A stretch of DNA of 64,000 nt from Paramacrobiotus metropolitanus (taxonomy: Eukaryota > Tardigrada > Eutardigrada > Parachela > Macrobiotidae). The stretch's first letter is position 1; every line of letters begins with the position of its first letter. Position numbers and translations under genes: made by a program. The DNA is taken from positions 620,001 through 684,000 of the forward strand of contig NW_026570324.1 in assembly GCF_019649055.1 (NCBI RefSeq). The letters are read 5' to 3'. The notes beneath the pieces were generated by a model, which had not been told where the DNA came from, did no database searches, and worked only from the letters and a program-made list of their open reading frames with translations. This document shows positions 12,001-24,104 of this stretch, one piece after another.

Positions 12001-14276
12001 TTTCAATTACGTGGATATTCAAGTTGCGAGAATGTTTTAAAGTCCCACTTTTGGATTTGGTTCGTTTGGTGATTGAATTATTCTTTCTTGCAGATTTACA
12101 GACGTCGGATCCCGAACTGACGATTCCGCCGGATGACAGCTGCGGAGCGAGCCAGGCGACCGAAGCTGTGTTACAAAATGTTCCCGTTAGTACGCCCGAT
12201 GCACTGATGGAGAAATTGAACGGTCTGAAATCCAAGGCCCATCTCGCGTCGCGCAAAAGCGGAGTGTGTTTAGTGTGCGGCGAACGAGTGGAGAATCTGC
12301 CCGACCATCTGGACGCGATGCACACCGAAGAGGACATTCAAGCTGTGGGTGATGCGTGTTTCATCTGTCACAAGAAGTTCAAGAATCGGGCGTCGATGAG
12401 CTCTCATTTCAATATTGTAAGCACATAAGATCACTGATTTTCTGTTCCTAGTTTTAGGAATATTTGCAGGTTCATCGCGAAGCAGTAGCCGTGCCTGATG
12501 AAGCCCGTCAAGCGGCCGCTCTGGAGTTTATGCGTCAAACGGGTTTGTTCAGTTATCGCTGCGGCAAATGCCGAACTGTGTTTCCGAATAAGACCCTCCT
12601 GGATGTGCACAGCTTCCTGCATAATCCTCTTCCTGACCATCAGCCCCAGCGGAACTGCTCCGAATGTCCGTTCGTCGCGACGAGCTTTGCCGAACTGGTC
12701 AAGCACACCTCGCAGCACGTATTGCCGCCGAAAACGCGACAGGCATGTCTGCTGTGCGGCGTCACCGTCCGTACCGCGCCACGCCGACACATGAAAAAGC
12801 ACCACCCGGAAGCCTTGCAATTGGTTAATGAAGCATGGAAGTTCCAGTGTCCCGAGTGTCGCAAGAAATTCGCAACGAATTAGAATCTCAGCTCGCATGT
12901 GTGGAAACTGCACGACGGCTGGCAGTGCGTGTACTGCGGACACCGGGAGCCCGGTGGGTGGTCGGCGTTCCATAAGCACGTCAGAGCGCATAAGTTGCAC
13001 AAATCGTTCCCGTGCGTGGTCTGTATAAAACCTTTTAAGAAATACCATCGGCTGTGCATCCATATCCGGGATTGTCACAAAAACGAACCCCTTCCACACG
13101 CGGATATGGTGTCGGTGGCCGAATCCGCGGCACTGGCAGCTTCTCCCGATATTTTGGAACGCGCCATCGCGCATATGCGGGAAACACAGATTTTCCTGCT
13201 ACTGCCACAGATGTAACCGGCATTTTTCCAGTTTTGAGCTGCTCGATTTACACACGCTGGGGCACAGTGAGTCAAACGAACTGCAAGACGATCCGCGTCG
13301 GGATTGTCCCGCCTGCTCGTTCCACGCGGCGAGTTTCGCGGAGTTGGTGCAGCACACGTTAGCGCACTTTTTAGGTAAAAGAGACTGGCGGCCGTGTTTA
13401 ATCTGCGGGATGAATGTCACCGGCATGCGCGATCATATCCAGGAGAAGCATCGCGATGTGATACAGCGGATCACGGCGTCCTGGAAGTACCAGTGTCCGG
13501 AGTGTGGAGACCGGTTCCACAGTCACGGAACGCTGGACTTCCACACCAAAATCAAACATAAGCGCTTCCAATGCTGGTACTGCGCCAAGCTGTTCCAGAC
13601 GTCCAACCTGCTGGGCTGTCATGTCGTGGAGCACAGCATCAACGGGGAGTACCCCTGTCCTGCGTGTGACAAGATCCTACCGAGTTATCCACAGATCAAC
13701 GTCCATTATCAGACGTCCCATGATGCGACGCGGTTGAAGACGTGCAGTGTGTGTCAGACAACGTGTTGTGGAGAAGACAAGCTGGACGAGCATATGGCAA
13801 CCTGCCACAACAGTGCGGATGGTACGAAGAAAAGAGCCGTGAGGCGTGCCACGACAAGCAACGGTAAATCACGTGTGTGTGAGTTTTGTGGGAAGCATTT
13901 TGAAAAGTATCCCAGCTGGTATTACCATCGGCTCTACGTGCATCTGGGAAAGAGGCCGAAAAAGTCAAGTAGTACAGTGCGCGTACAGTGCGAACAGTGC
14001 GGCAAGATGTTCACCAGTCAAGGAAACTTGACGAAGCACTTGGACAGGGTGCATAGCGACGATGGGAAAGAGAAGGATGCGCGGGAGCGGGCGAAACGAA
14101 AAGCGGCCGGTCTGCCCGGCAATGGAGCCCATCCGGGCTATGTCGATCCGCGAAAGCGGACAGCTTTTGCGGATTTCGAAATGCGGGGAATGCCAACTGG
14201 GATTTGTGCGGCAGATTGCGCTGACGAAACACAACGAAGCCCGGCATCCGCAAAAGGTCATCCATCACCCAGTTAA
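9085..14276 (+). pseudogene. PRDM-type zinc-finger gene, copy C (multiply disrupted)
   Basis: The exon pattern matches copy B: 9085-9124, 9267-9407, 9739-9962, 10390-10840, 11544-11756, 12094-12416 and 12470-14276. The first three exons have the same lengths as in copy B (40, 141, 224 nt) and keep the knuckle and PR-domain motifs. Lesions: in exon 4 the frame shifts near 10630 and hits TAG at 10666-10668, with a compensating indel near 10815; there is an in-frame TAG at 11684-11686 in exon 5; TAG at 12881-12883 replaces a finger codon; a 2-bp deletion lies near 13190; and about 5 bp are missing near 14170, shifting the last finger. Intron 4 carries a foldback insertion. Splice sites and most finger sequence survive, so loss is fairly recent. 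A short PR-domain-only product from the first exons is possible but unproven. Confidence 0.8.
11035..11264. mobile_element. Foldback/MITE-like inverted-repeat insertion in intron 4 of copy C
   Basis: The left arm begins CGCGGGACATTTGG and continues to GGACAACTCGTTTTTATGGC. The right arm reads GAACGAGTTGTCCC and ends AAATGTCCCGCG. The centre is a palindrome around AGTCATATGACT, flanked by GGCAA and TTGCC. The arms are imperfect inverses about 100 bp long. The intron here is 703 bp against 80 bp in copy B, consistent with insertion after duplication. No coding capacity; the transposon superfamily is not identified. Confidence 0.6.
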
Positions 14277-15733
14277 ATTGTTAATGCAGACAGTTAATGC
14301 TGTCCAGATTTTGAGAACATCTCGTTATCTTTATCCGACCGGAAACGTTTGCATTATTCAGTAGCATGCTTTCAGTGTGGATTTTTGTATTATATTGTAG
14401 CCGTACAAATAAGATCGGCAGTGTTACAGTAATGATGATGAGGATTTCATTGGTGCTAGTTGAAGCGGAAAACATCTGAATGTGTACTTGTACGAATCTT
14501 CACTTTTATCGTGGATTTCTAGACTGGTTTGGGAAATGTCTAACTGATCTGAATTCATTCTTGCTCTTGCCCTTGCCCTTGCCCTTCTCCAATGTTTTCA
14601 GCTGAAGAAAAATGTGTGCGTACGCGTTGACAATGTGTTCCGTTGCCGGCTTTCGTTAAGAGTTAATTGCATAAGCGATCTTAAAGTAATTCGTTAACAC
14701 CACCAGAACTTCCGATCGTGGTACGGGTGTGTAACCCACTCCACTAGGGACAGCTTAGAAGTTGTCATTGCAATATGTTGTTGTTTATTTTGTTGTTTTA
14801 TTGTTTGTATTATATTTTGTTATTGTGGCAATTGACAAGTGCTTCTCCACGTGATCGCCATGAATACTGGGGCATGCAAGTTTGGTTTAGAAGCACGGGC
14901 TGTTTTGATCTCTGTTTTAGTGTCTAGAACACCAATCTTCTGATATGAAGTAAAAAGAGTGCACATGTGACATGTTTACCCGGAAATATCTTCCGGTCGG
15001 AACCGTCGGATGAACCTTCCGCAAATACCAGTAAGGTACTACGTAACTTTCCCGGCTAAACATTGCCGACCCAGGTAGTAACGGTCCAGGTACCAAGTAA
15101 TTAAAAACGAAAGAATTAACAACCATCATGGATTGATGCTTCCTGCTTAATGATCGATGTCAGCACCGAACTAACTTATTTCTTTAACTTATTTGTACAG
15201 TACTTCGATTTATACTTATTTAAGTCTGTTATTTTCATGATCTGATTTAGCGAAAGCGAAATAGAAAAAGATTTTTATTATCGTACTTACCAACCTATGT
15301 TAATATTTGTTTAGGGTTTTGCGCAAGTACTGTCACGGTGTAAACTGTCACCGCGCCCACCATGTCTCTTTTGCGAAGACAAGCAGCAGTCTGAGCAAAC
15401 GCATTTTTAATGGTAAAAACTTCCAACTGTACGCGTGACACCCACAAAGAAGTTGTACAACACTACCGCGGTACGTAAATGCCCTTAACCAGTAAAATTG
15501 CAGAAATCACCACCCAGCTTGAATCCCTTCCCCAAGAACGACTTTCTCTGACCTGTGTCTAATTAGCGAAATATTAAATTATGTGGATGTGGTATCACTC
15601 GTCCTAGTCGAATTCCAGCATTACAACGATTTATGGTACTACAGATGGTATATCACCAGACCTGTACATTACCATAAATCGCTGTAATGCTTGCAATTCA
15701 TAGGAAGGACGAGTTTCCCCAGTGACCACAGAA
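14277..15733. other. Intergenic region after PRDM copy C
   Basis: No gene seen. A hexamer run of CTTGCC lies at about 14570-14590. The stretch at about 14870-15000 (AAGCACGGGCTGTTTTGATC ... AAAAAGAGTGCACATGTGAC) recurs at about 20130-20240 behind fragment D, so it belongs to the duplicated segment. Near the right end lies the hairpin at 15600-15711. Confidence 0.55.
15600..15711 (-). repeat. Long inverted repeat in the 3' flank of secreted-protein gene copy 1
   Basis: Arms of about 38-42 bp: one contains GCATTACAACGATTTATGGTA and the other TACCATAAATCGCTGTAATGC; the matching extends outward to CGTCCT / AGGACG. The loop is about 32 bp. It begins 22 bp past the stop codon of the minus-strand gene, so it probably lies in its 3' UTR, or it is a small foldback element. 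Confidence 0.6.
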
Positions 15734-18343
15734 TTATTTAACGGACCCCATTTCGTTGATCACATTGAGGCGCTTTTCGTTGATTTCGGCAACCGTCCAA
15801 GTGTTTCCACTGCTGATAGGCACAAAATACTGTGCCCATAGTGTATCCCCACGGTAGATCTCCACGGTGGCCTGCGAGTTGGCTAGATTCCATTCCGGCC
15901 ATCGGGTCTCCGGTTTTGACCGTAGTGCATCGGTCTCCTGGACGAATATCCGATAGGTACCGGACAGTTGCTTCTTTATAAGAACGCTACCAAATATCCG
16001 GTCCATGTAATCGTAGACCATGAGTTTGTCCGCGCTGACAGTGACATTTGCGTTCACTTCGGCACGTTGGATGGGGTTGTTCTGCAGCGGCCCCTTAACC
16101 ATCAGTTTAACATCGAACGGGCCGTAATTGCCGTTAGCTATCAGTCCGGTCGCTCGCAGGACGATTCGGACGTCTCCCTTGGCAAACTGTGGTGTTAGTG
16201 CCCAGTCACGCATGTTATCCCATCCTCCAGGTACCGCTTGCACAGTGAACGGAGGACCCGCGAATTTGTCATCCGGCTTCGATCCTGTATACACAGCAAC
16301 AGCTGTGTAGGGTCCTCCCGGGAGCGGCACTGACCACGTGCCGTTTATCGTCGTAGTATTCGCCGCAATTGGACCCGTGACGTTATTTATTCCAGCTCGC
16401 AGTTGGACTTGAACTCCTGACATTGAATAGGCGCCGCTAGTGTTGACCAGCCGTATGGCTCCCATTGCTTTGCCAATGCCCTTCAATTCGCTGCGAGTAA
16501 ACATCAGCGGTTCCATGAAGACCTCCCTGCCTAAGCTGAGCACCTGGGTGAAGTTGCGCAGTGTGATGGGAGCATATGGATATCCTGCGAATCCAGAGGT
16601 TTCGAAAAGGATGTTGTAGTCCTTGGTGCGTGGTAGTCGAAGCGTAAATTCTCCCGAGAGAGGAGTGGTTGTTACGTTAGTGGAATTAAAAGGTTTGTCG
16701 TTAAGGTCGCGAAGTGTCACCACGATAACTGCATCGGAAAAGGCATACAGATTGTCGGCTCGGCGAGCCTGCCAGTGGACGGTGACCATGTCGACCCCGG
16801 GGCGGTCGAACGGGGATTCTATACAAAGCACACGTCTGAACGATCAGTGCAATAGCTAATATAAAGATAATAGATGATTATACCAAGGAAATCACGGACA
16901 CCACCAATAATATCGAGAAAATATCGTAGTGCAGTGGCTCTAATTCTGGGATAAGGTGAGTGCAGCAGCATCATGCACGCTTTGCCGTACAGGATGAAAT
17001 TACAGTAGCGCAGTGTACTTAAGCCTGCCGATTGGCTCAAGCCCATGTTTTCACTTTCTGCCGCTGTTGTGAGACGGGCTCATGTTTACTTAATTCATAA
17101 TATTGTGTTAAAAGGTCAAGGTTCTGTTACCAGAAGCAGAAGTACCGGTTAAAAGGTAATTTCACATACCGGGTTGGATTCTGTTGTGGCAGCCCGCCGA
17201 TGGCGTTGTCGCGTTCGCAACACTTTTACCGGTGTTCGCGGTGGCTGTATGGATCGTTTTCGTCCCAGCGGGCATATTAGGAGAAAATGACACGAACAAA
17301 TGCGACGCGAAACGGGCGCTGTCCGACTGCAGCGCCGTCTTGGTTTCGTTGCAGGCCGCCGGTGTTTGACAGCGGATGCACAACGACAGCGTGGGCGGCA
17401 ATGGCGTACTGGTAAATGGCTGCCATGAAATCGAACTGTTGCTGAAGCTGGGAGCAGCACTGTTTGGCGCGTACTCTATTCGAGTCCATTGGAAGGGAAT
17501 TAGAGAAACGACGGTCTGTGGATCTTTTGTGCGCTGTATGACGGCGTCTTGGATAGCCGACACGTAATCCTTATCCCACAACTTGATTTCGACAAAGACA
17601 CAGTTGGTTCCGCTTGCCGGGTCGAGGAAGATTTCCGTCGCATCCGGGAGGAGAGTGGCGACTGGTGCGTAATAGAAGGTTGGATGCGGTGCCGGAGAAG
17701 TCTTGTTGAAAATCGCAATCTGGAGGCTGTTGTAGGGAACGGTAAAGCTCGGTGCGCTGAGGTCAGCGTCATTAAATGGGACTGGAAAAACAGCAAAGTA
17801 CGAAATTGCTATAACCGGACTTTCAAATAAGGAAACCACTACTTCTAGCGATCATGGTACAGTAACAGTATGGTCCGTATCTAACGCGTACGTCGCAAAC
17901 ATTGCATCATAATATTATTATCTTGTATTTGCGCGAAAGTGCATTTAATTGCAAATACGGTGGCTATAAAAATCCAGGGTGTGTTAAAAAAATAAATGAA
18001 TTAGAAAAGGGTGTCTATAATTGACGGGAAGCGGAAAGGGGGGTGGCTATAAAAAGCGGAGGTGTTAGGGGTGGCTACAATGTCACTCTTTAAATAAACC
18101 TTATACGATAATAATCCTAATTATTATTATGATATGCAATATTTAAGGTGCAGCCGCCTATTTCATCTTTTTGTCCTTTAAGCGCGACTGGAGCAGCCGA
18201 TTTCGTCACTACAGATATGTACCCGGTATTACCTACAGCCATAATAACAATAATAGAATAAAACTGTAAAATGTGCACGTACCACTATAAGCCATGCCAA
18301 AAGAAAGACAAAAGAGCAGTATTCGGTATCCGAATTGGTGCAT
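15734..18343 (-). CDS. Secreted protein with C-terminal YfaP-like beta-sandwich domain, copy 1
   Basis: Three exons on the minus strand: 18343-18283, 17781-17170 and 16818-15734. Both junctions are phase 1 and the total is 1758 nt, or 585 residues. Exon 1 codes for a signal peptide (MHQFGYRILLFCLSFGMAYS). Exon 2 (about residues 21-224) is rich in Ser, Thr and Pro with several cysteines. Exon 3 looks like carboxypeptidase-regulatory-like beta repeats (ITGEF/SGEFTLRLP, PGGPYTAVAVYTG) followed by a domain with GDVRIVLRA, SGTYRIFVQE, ATVEIYRGD and NTWTVAEI. That last pattern resembles the YfaP/DUF2135-type fold found in extracellular proteins. Many NxT/S sequons (NSTN, NVTT, NFTQ, NGTW) support secretion. 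The function is unknown; adhesion or matrix roles are guesses. A tandem paralogue lies at 21989-24104. Confidence 0.75.
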
Positions 18344-19257
18344 CATTGACGTATTAAATGAGCGACCAGAGGAACAAGAAAGGTACAGAGTACAAGTTCC
18401 ACGAATTATAAACGTCGGTGGCGTTACAGCACCGGTATCGTTATCATAAGTTTTGTACAGGAATGATCCAGTCTTCAGACTTTTGCGTTTCTTACAACTG
18501 TTATTTATACGCCATATGAGTAGATTACCTGGATTTGCCGCAAGCTGCACGCAGTTGTGTGATTAGGTATTTTGTACGGAATTCAGTATTTTACGCAGCA
18601 CTTTTTCCGTCGCTCAATAAATCTTGCCAATATAATGACAGCCTTTTAAGAATATCATGGTAACTGATCATCTTAATTATCATAGCTTACCGCCACCGTA
18701 ATAATTGTTAACTATCATTGCCTGCAGTGGCCGTAATGATTATGACTACCGGTGCCTCGAATTATGACTCGAGTAGTGCTTTACCGGTCGGCATAGCCTG
18801 CCGACTGGTGAGGGATTGTAAATTAAATGCATCCCCAGGTACATGCATTGCATAACAGCAGCTTGCTCTTGCCGTTCGAGCGGCAATATAGTCACCATTT
18901 TCCGGGTTCCATTCCAATTTTCTTGAAAGCCCCTCGACGCAGCCGGCAGCCAAGTGCTACGACGGAACAACCCGGAAGTATCGGCATTTATCGGCAATTA
19001 CTACAGAAACTGCTGAGATAACTCGCAGACATTTGAGACTGCATATACCGCAGCCAGCACGCGTGAGAGGGAAGCCATTACCGGAAGCAGTGGCTGCGCG
19101 TCACATCAAAAAAGCATGGCGAAGATGCGTAAACAACAGCAGCAGAGTGAAGCATACACGATGCTAATGCGTTTTAATATCCCGTAAACAAACTTTGTTT
19201 GTTCCAGCTACAGTAATTAATTTTCTTAGGAAGACCGGCAATGCTTCATCGAGAAAG
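18344..19257. other. Duplicated upstream flank of secreted-protein gene copy 1
   Basis: No gene. The stretch at about 18890-19080 (TTTTCCGGGTTCCATTCCAA, then GCCGGCAGCCAAGTGCTACG) is repeated at about 24430-24620 upstream of copy 2. Open frames in the two copies are not conserved, so it is probably promoter or flanking DNA carried along in the duplication. Confidence 0.6.
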
Positions 19258-19955
19258 ATAGTCATGTCGTGGAGCACAGCGTCAATTGAGGATACAAATG
19301 TATCCTTGTTCGGCGTGTGATATGATCCTGCCAAATTATCCGCTGGTCAACGTGCATTAGCAGACGTGCCATGATGCGACGCGGTTGCAGACGTGCGGTG
19401 TTTGTCAGACAACGGAATGTGTTTGGATGCAGTTCGAAAAGCATCCAAACTTGTATTACCATCGACTCTACGTGCAGTTGGGAAAGAAGCCGAAAAGGTC
19501 AAAATGTCACAGTGTGTGTACAGTGCGACCAGTGCGGCAAGATGAGAGTGAAGCAACCTTGACGCTAAAGATGAGAGTTATGATAATCTTCGGCCGGATG
19601 GTGTATCACAGCTGACTTGGAGAAACGGATTACAACTGGCTTGGGAAGTAATATGTGTGGACACGGTTACCTTGTCTAACGGCATCAGCAACAGTATCAA
19701 AGCCGGGAAGCGGCTAGAAAAGCGGAAAAAGAGAAGTGCCGGAAATACGAGTATCTGGCAACCGAGTATTAGTTTGTTGCTCTAGCTTTTGAGACTTTCG
19801 GCCGGTCTCTCAGCCGGGCTATGACGATCCGCGAAAGCGGATAACTTTTGAGGATTTTAAGTATAAGTGCGAGGAATGCCAACTGGGATTTGTGCGGCCG
19901 ATTGCGCTGACGAAACACAACGAGCCTCAGCATCCGGTAAAAGGTCGTTCATCAA
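19258..19955 (+). pseudogene. PRDM zinc-finger exon fragment, copy D (relic)
   Basis: It starts abruptly with TCATGTCGTGGAGCACAGC, which matches codons in the middle of exon 7 of copies A-C (13620 in C). It follows the exon to the last finger (GTATAAGTGCGAGGAATGCC at about 19861) and on into GACGAAACACAACGAGCC. In-frame stops come at once (CAATTGAGG), about 130 bp are missing after the CAGACAACG triplet region, and the middle section around 19560-19790 is scrambled. There is no upstream exon. The sharp 5' edge coincides with the end of the repeated gene-copy-1 flank, so it marks a duplication joint. Confidence 0.75.
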
Positions 19956-20300
19956 CAAGATCATGCAGACGATTAATTCTGTCAGGTTTTCCGGACAGTT
20001 CGTTATCTTTAATACACCAGAAACGTGCGCTTTATTCAGTAGTATGTTTCCAATTGGGATCCTTGTATTATTGTTTGCTGTTTGGAACAATTAGCAAATT
20101 GTTCCCTGTGATCATGAAAAAAGGGCGTACAGATTTGATTTAGGAGCACGGATTGTGCTGATCTCTGTTTCAGTGCCCAGAAAACGAATCTTGTGATATT
20201 TTCTCATGTTTGTGAAGTAAAAATAGTGTACACGTCACATGCATTTCCTGCAACAACACACATACCGAATATATAAGTGTCCGGATCGCAGTCCCACTTA
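19956..20300. other. Co-duplicated 3' flank of fragment D
   Basis: No gene. The part at about 20130-20240 matches the flank behind PRDM copy C (about 14880-15000), including GATCTCTGTTTCAGTG and the ATAGTGTACACGTCACATG stretch. Confidence 0.5.
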
Positions 20301-20307
20301 CCGTATT

Positions 20308-20517
20308 CTAAATTATGCGAAACCGGGCAGCCCCAGCAGATGCCGATGTTGATGCTGATATATTCGCTGGCGTAGATATCGCGTCGCTTAGCTCGAATGT
20401 TTCAAGTGCATTTGGTAGGTCGGAATCAAGCTCCAGCGTGAAGCTCCAGTTTCCGTAACGGACTTCGAATTCGCCGACCGGAAGGGGCAACGACCGTGCA
20501 AAGGCGAACGTGTTCAT
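20308..20517 (-). CDS. Unrecognised short open frame, possibly an exon relic
   Basis: An ATG-started frame of 69 codons with a regular hydrophobic/acidic pattern (LPVGEFEVRYGNWSFTLEL) that looks more protein-like than random. Just upstream on the same strand another frame contains RQEVFMASVTYVR, faintly like REVFMEPLMFTR of the neighbouring secreted proteins. It could be part of a decayed third paralogue. No splice structure can be established. Confidence 0.2.
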   Translation of the reverse strand: MNTFAFARSLPLPVGEFEVRYGNWSFTLELDSDLPNALETFELSDAISTPANISASTSASAGAARFRII

Positions 20518-20829
20518 GCGAGGTCCGGGGTGCTCTCATTAATTCTGGAGATTGCAGACACACCTATCGTAGTGTCACTGTCACATTGTCGCACCGGCGG
20601 TCTGCGAACGTACGTAACGCTAGCCATAAAGACTTCTTGTCTGGATTCGCAGATTAATCCGATAATGATGTAAACACCGCGCCATACGCAGGTAGTGACG
20701 ATAAAAAGTACCAAGTAGGTAACCAGTCGGAGACACCCTTCTGTGTTTTCACGCGCGGCCGGCGGCCGGTTAGGCAGAAATAAAACCTTTTCAATACTTC
20801 GCCGTTGATGCCATTTTCTTTCAGCTTGA

Positions 20830-21311
20830 CCAGAAGCCATTCAAGTTAAACGGATCGGACGCCTTTTTTAAATCGAGGAATGCAACTGCCGTGACATCCC
20901 CTCGATCCATGGACTGTATGTATCCATGCATCTGTCACTTTGGTTAACAGCATTTCCCACGAGTGGCCTTTCCGGAAGGCCGAAGGGGCGGGCGTAATTG
21001 CTTTTGGGGGGTGCGCAGCCATTTTGGGGCTTCTGCGCACCCCCATCGCTCGAACCTCGCTACGGCTCTGTCTGCCGGAAATCAGGTAACTGCATCTGCA
21101 CACATCGTTCGAAAACTTTGGATATATTGCATAGCAGTGATATCGGCCGCAAATCGTCAGCACTGCGAGCGGCAGCCACTTTTGAAAGCGGATGGACGTC
21201 CGCCATTTTAAACACTGATGGAAATACACCCGTTCGTTGCGACTTGCTTACCATGTGGGTCAACGGGGGAACAAGGACAGACGCAACCCCACCGAGCAGG
21301 CCAGCTGGCAT
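20830..21311 (-). mobile_element. LINE reverse-transcriptase fragment (internal piece)
   Basis: On the minus strand, 21311-21070 reads PLTHMVSKSQRTGVFPSVFK, then DLRPISLLCNISKVFERCV, the conserved block ahead of the RT palm in non-LTR elements. After a break the reading resumes with FRKGHSWEMLLTKVTDA and then DRGDVTAVAFLDLKKASDPF, an RT motif-A-like segment. Frames change several times. A perfect 12-bp inverted repeat (GGGGGTGCGCAG / CTGCGCACCCCC, 21007-21044) sits in the break and looks inserted. The ends of the element are not visible; it is a dead fragment. Confidence 0.65.
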
Positions 21312-21988
21312 TCCGAACGGTCCTGATGCTGTTTTCTTTACTTTATTTGTTGGAGTATGGACATTACAACGTCAGGTGGGACGTGCGAAAAGCCATGGTG
21401 TGACTGTCCAATATCTGCGAAATGCTGATTTAACGTGTTTGAATCCACATTACAATCTGCCATTCTCTGCTGCTTTCCGCAACATTCTTCCCACTTCCTT
21501 CCATTACCGAGCTGTTTGTTTGCGATTTTCATGAAAACACTGCTTTTCGTTAATATCGTACTGATCATGATGCATCTGCATGTAAAATTGTTAATGGTTC
21601 TTTCGAGTTTGCATAAGTACCGTGGAAACCGTAGCCACTCACGATGTTTCTTTTGAGAAAACAAACAGCAAACTGAGCAAAGGTATGAAAAAAACGTCCA
21701 ATTGTACGCGAAAACCCAGCAAGCAATTATACAACACGAACACTTCCGTGGTAAATGGTGCCCTTAACAAGTAAAACTGTATAGAAATCACAGTCCAGCT
21801 AATTCTCTGCCCAAGAACAACTTTCTATAATCTATGTGAGTCATTTCTCGGATCTGCATTACAACGTTTTATGGTAATACAAATATTTAATTTACTAATA
21901 AGGCAACGCCATACAGTATGACATTGCCTAATTAGTAAAACACAAGTCGTTGGAACCCATTCCGTGAATTTTCCCCATGGCTGCAAAA
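21312..21988. other. Intergenic region and 3' flank of secreted-protein gene copy 2
   Basis: No gene. It contains an inverted repeat at 21891-21940 (TTTACTAATAAGGCAACGCC against its near inverse ending TTAGTAAA) and one arm (GCATTACAACGTTTTATGGTA) of the hairpin seen behind copy 1. Confidence 0.45.
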
Positions 21989-24104
21989 TTATGTACCGGT
22001 AACTTTGCTCATTTCGTTGATCACAGTGAGGCGCGGTCCGCTGATTTCGGCAACCGTCCACGTATTTCCAGTAATAATCGGCACAAAATACTGCGCCCAC
22101 AGTGTATCGCCACGGTAGATCTCCACGGTGGCCTGCGAGTTGGCCAGATTCCACTGCGGCCATCGGGTCTCCGGTTTTGCCCTTAGCGCATCGGTTTCCT
22201 GGACGAGTATACGATAGACACCGTCCAGTTGCTTGCGGATCAGGACGCTACCAAATATCCGGTCCGTGTAATCGTGGACCATTAGTTTATCGGCACTGGT
22301 AGTGGCATTTTCGCGCACCTCCGCACGTTGAGTGGGATTGTTCTGCAGCGGACCGGACACCAGCAATTTAACATCGGCCTGGTCGAAATAGCCGTTAGCT
22401 ACCATTCCAGTCGCTCGCAGGACGATTCGGATGTCCCCCTTCGCAAACTGTGGCGTTATAGCCCAGTCACGCAGGTTATCCCACCCTCCAGGTACCGCTT
22501 GCACAGTGAACGGCGGACCCGTGAACTTGTCCTCCGGCTTTGATCCTGTATACACAGCAACAGCTGTGTAGGGTCCTCCGGGGAGCGCCAGTGACCACGT
22601 GCCATTTGTCGTTGTTGTGTTCGACGCAATCGGACCCGTGACATTATTTATTCCAGCTCGCAGCTGCACTTGAATTCCTGACACTGAATAAGCACCGCTA
22701 GTATTGACCAGGCGTATGGCTCCTGCTGCGTTGCCAATCCCCTTCAAATTACTCCGAATGAACATCAGTGGTTCCATGAAGACTTCCCTGCCTAAGTTGA
22801 GCACCTGGGTGAAGTTGCGCAGTGTGATTGGAAAATATGAAAATCCTGCGTATCCAGAGGTTTCGAAAAGGATATTGTAGTCTTTGGTGCGTGGTAATCG
22901 AAGCGTGAATTCCCCCGTGAGAGGAGTGGTTGTTACGTTGGTGTGATTGAATGGTCGGTCGTTAAGATCGCGCAGTGTCACCACTATTTCGGCATCCGAA
23001 AAAGCCCACAGGTTGTCGGCGCGGCGAGCCTGCCAGTGGACGGTGACCATTTCGGCCCCGGGGCGCTCGAACGGGGAATCTGTACAAAAGCACACTGAAG
23101 AATTAAAAGAGCAAAAGCTATTATAAAGATCAGAGATGATTGATGATACATAAAATTATGATTGAAAAGGTCAAGGTTCTATTACCGGAAGCAAAAGTAC
23201 CAGTTAAAATGTAATTTCGCGTTCCGGGTTGCGAGTGTTTGTTATGGCAAACCGATGGCGCTGTGGTGCTTGCAACACTTTTACCGGTGTTCGCGGTGGC
23301 TGTATGGATTGTTTTCGTCCCAGCGGGCATATTAGGAGAAAATGACACGAACAAATGCGACGCGAAACGGGCGCTGTCCGACTGAACCGTCGTCTTAGTT
23401 TCATTGCAGGTCGCCGGTGTTTGACAGCGGATGCACAACGACAGCGTGGGCGGCAATGGCGTACTGGTAAACGGCTGCCATGAAATCGAACTGTTGCTGA
23501 AGCTGGGAGCGGCACTGTTCGGCGAGTACTCTATACGAGTCCATTGGAAGGGGATTAGAGAAACGACGGTCTGTGGATCCTTGGTGCGCTTTATGACCGA
23601 GTCTTGAACAGCCGACACGTAGTCTTCATCCCACAACTTTATTTCGACAAAGACACAGTTAGTGCCGCTTTCCGCGTCCAGTAGGATTTTCGTCGCATCC
23701 GGGAGGAGAGTGGTGGCTGGTGCGTAATAGAACCTTGGATGTGGTGCCGGTGTAGTCCTATTGAAAATCGCAATCTGGAGGTTGTCGTAGGGAGCGGAAA
23801 ACTCGGTACGCTCAGGTCAACGTCAGGTGGGGCTGGAATAACAACAAGTAAGTACGAAATTGCTTTAACTTCCAAATAAACCTCATACGTTACATAATAA
23901 TAATATTATAATATGCAATACTTAAAAGTGCAGTCGAATATTGTTGCCGTTTTAAGCGCAAACTGAAGCAGCTGATTTCGTCACGAAGTATTAATTGTAC
24001 TATAGTGTGTAGTAATAATAAACTTGTAAAAATATACACGTACCACAACAAGCCATGCCAAAGGAAAGGCAAAACAGCAGTAGTCGGTATTCGAATTGGT
24101 GCAT
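21989..24104 (-). pseudogene. Secreted protein with YfaP-like domain, copy 2 (1-bp frameshift)
   Basis: Paralogue of the gene at 15734-18343. Exons: 24104-24044 (signal peptide, LLLFCLSFGMACC), 23832-23186 and 23079-21989. Near 23797 exon 2 lacks one base compared with copy 1 (TTTTCCGCTCCC against TTTACCGTTCCC), so the frame from the signal peptide stops at about 23639. Past that point a long frame is intact, and exon 3 is open to its stop. The exon-2 donor used by copy 1 (G|GTATG) is destroyed here (GGAACGCG); a phase-1 GTAATAG farther downstream (exon end 23186) restores the correct phase into exon 3. One lesion in an otherwise clean gene could be a recent mutation or an assembly error. The C-terminal domain is as in copy 1. 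Confidence 0.65.
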
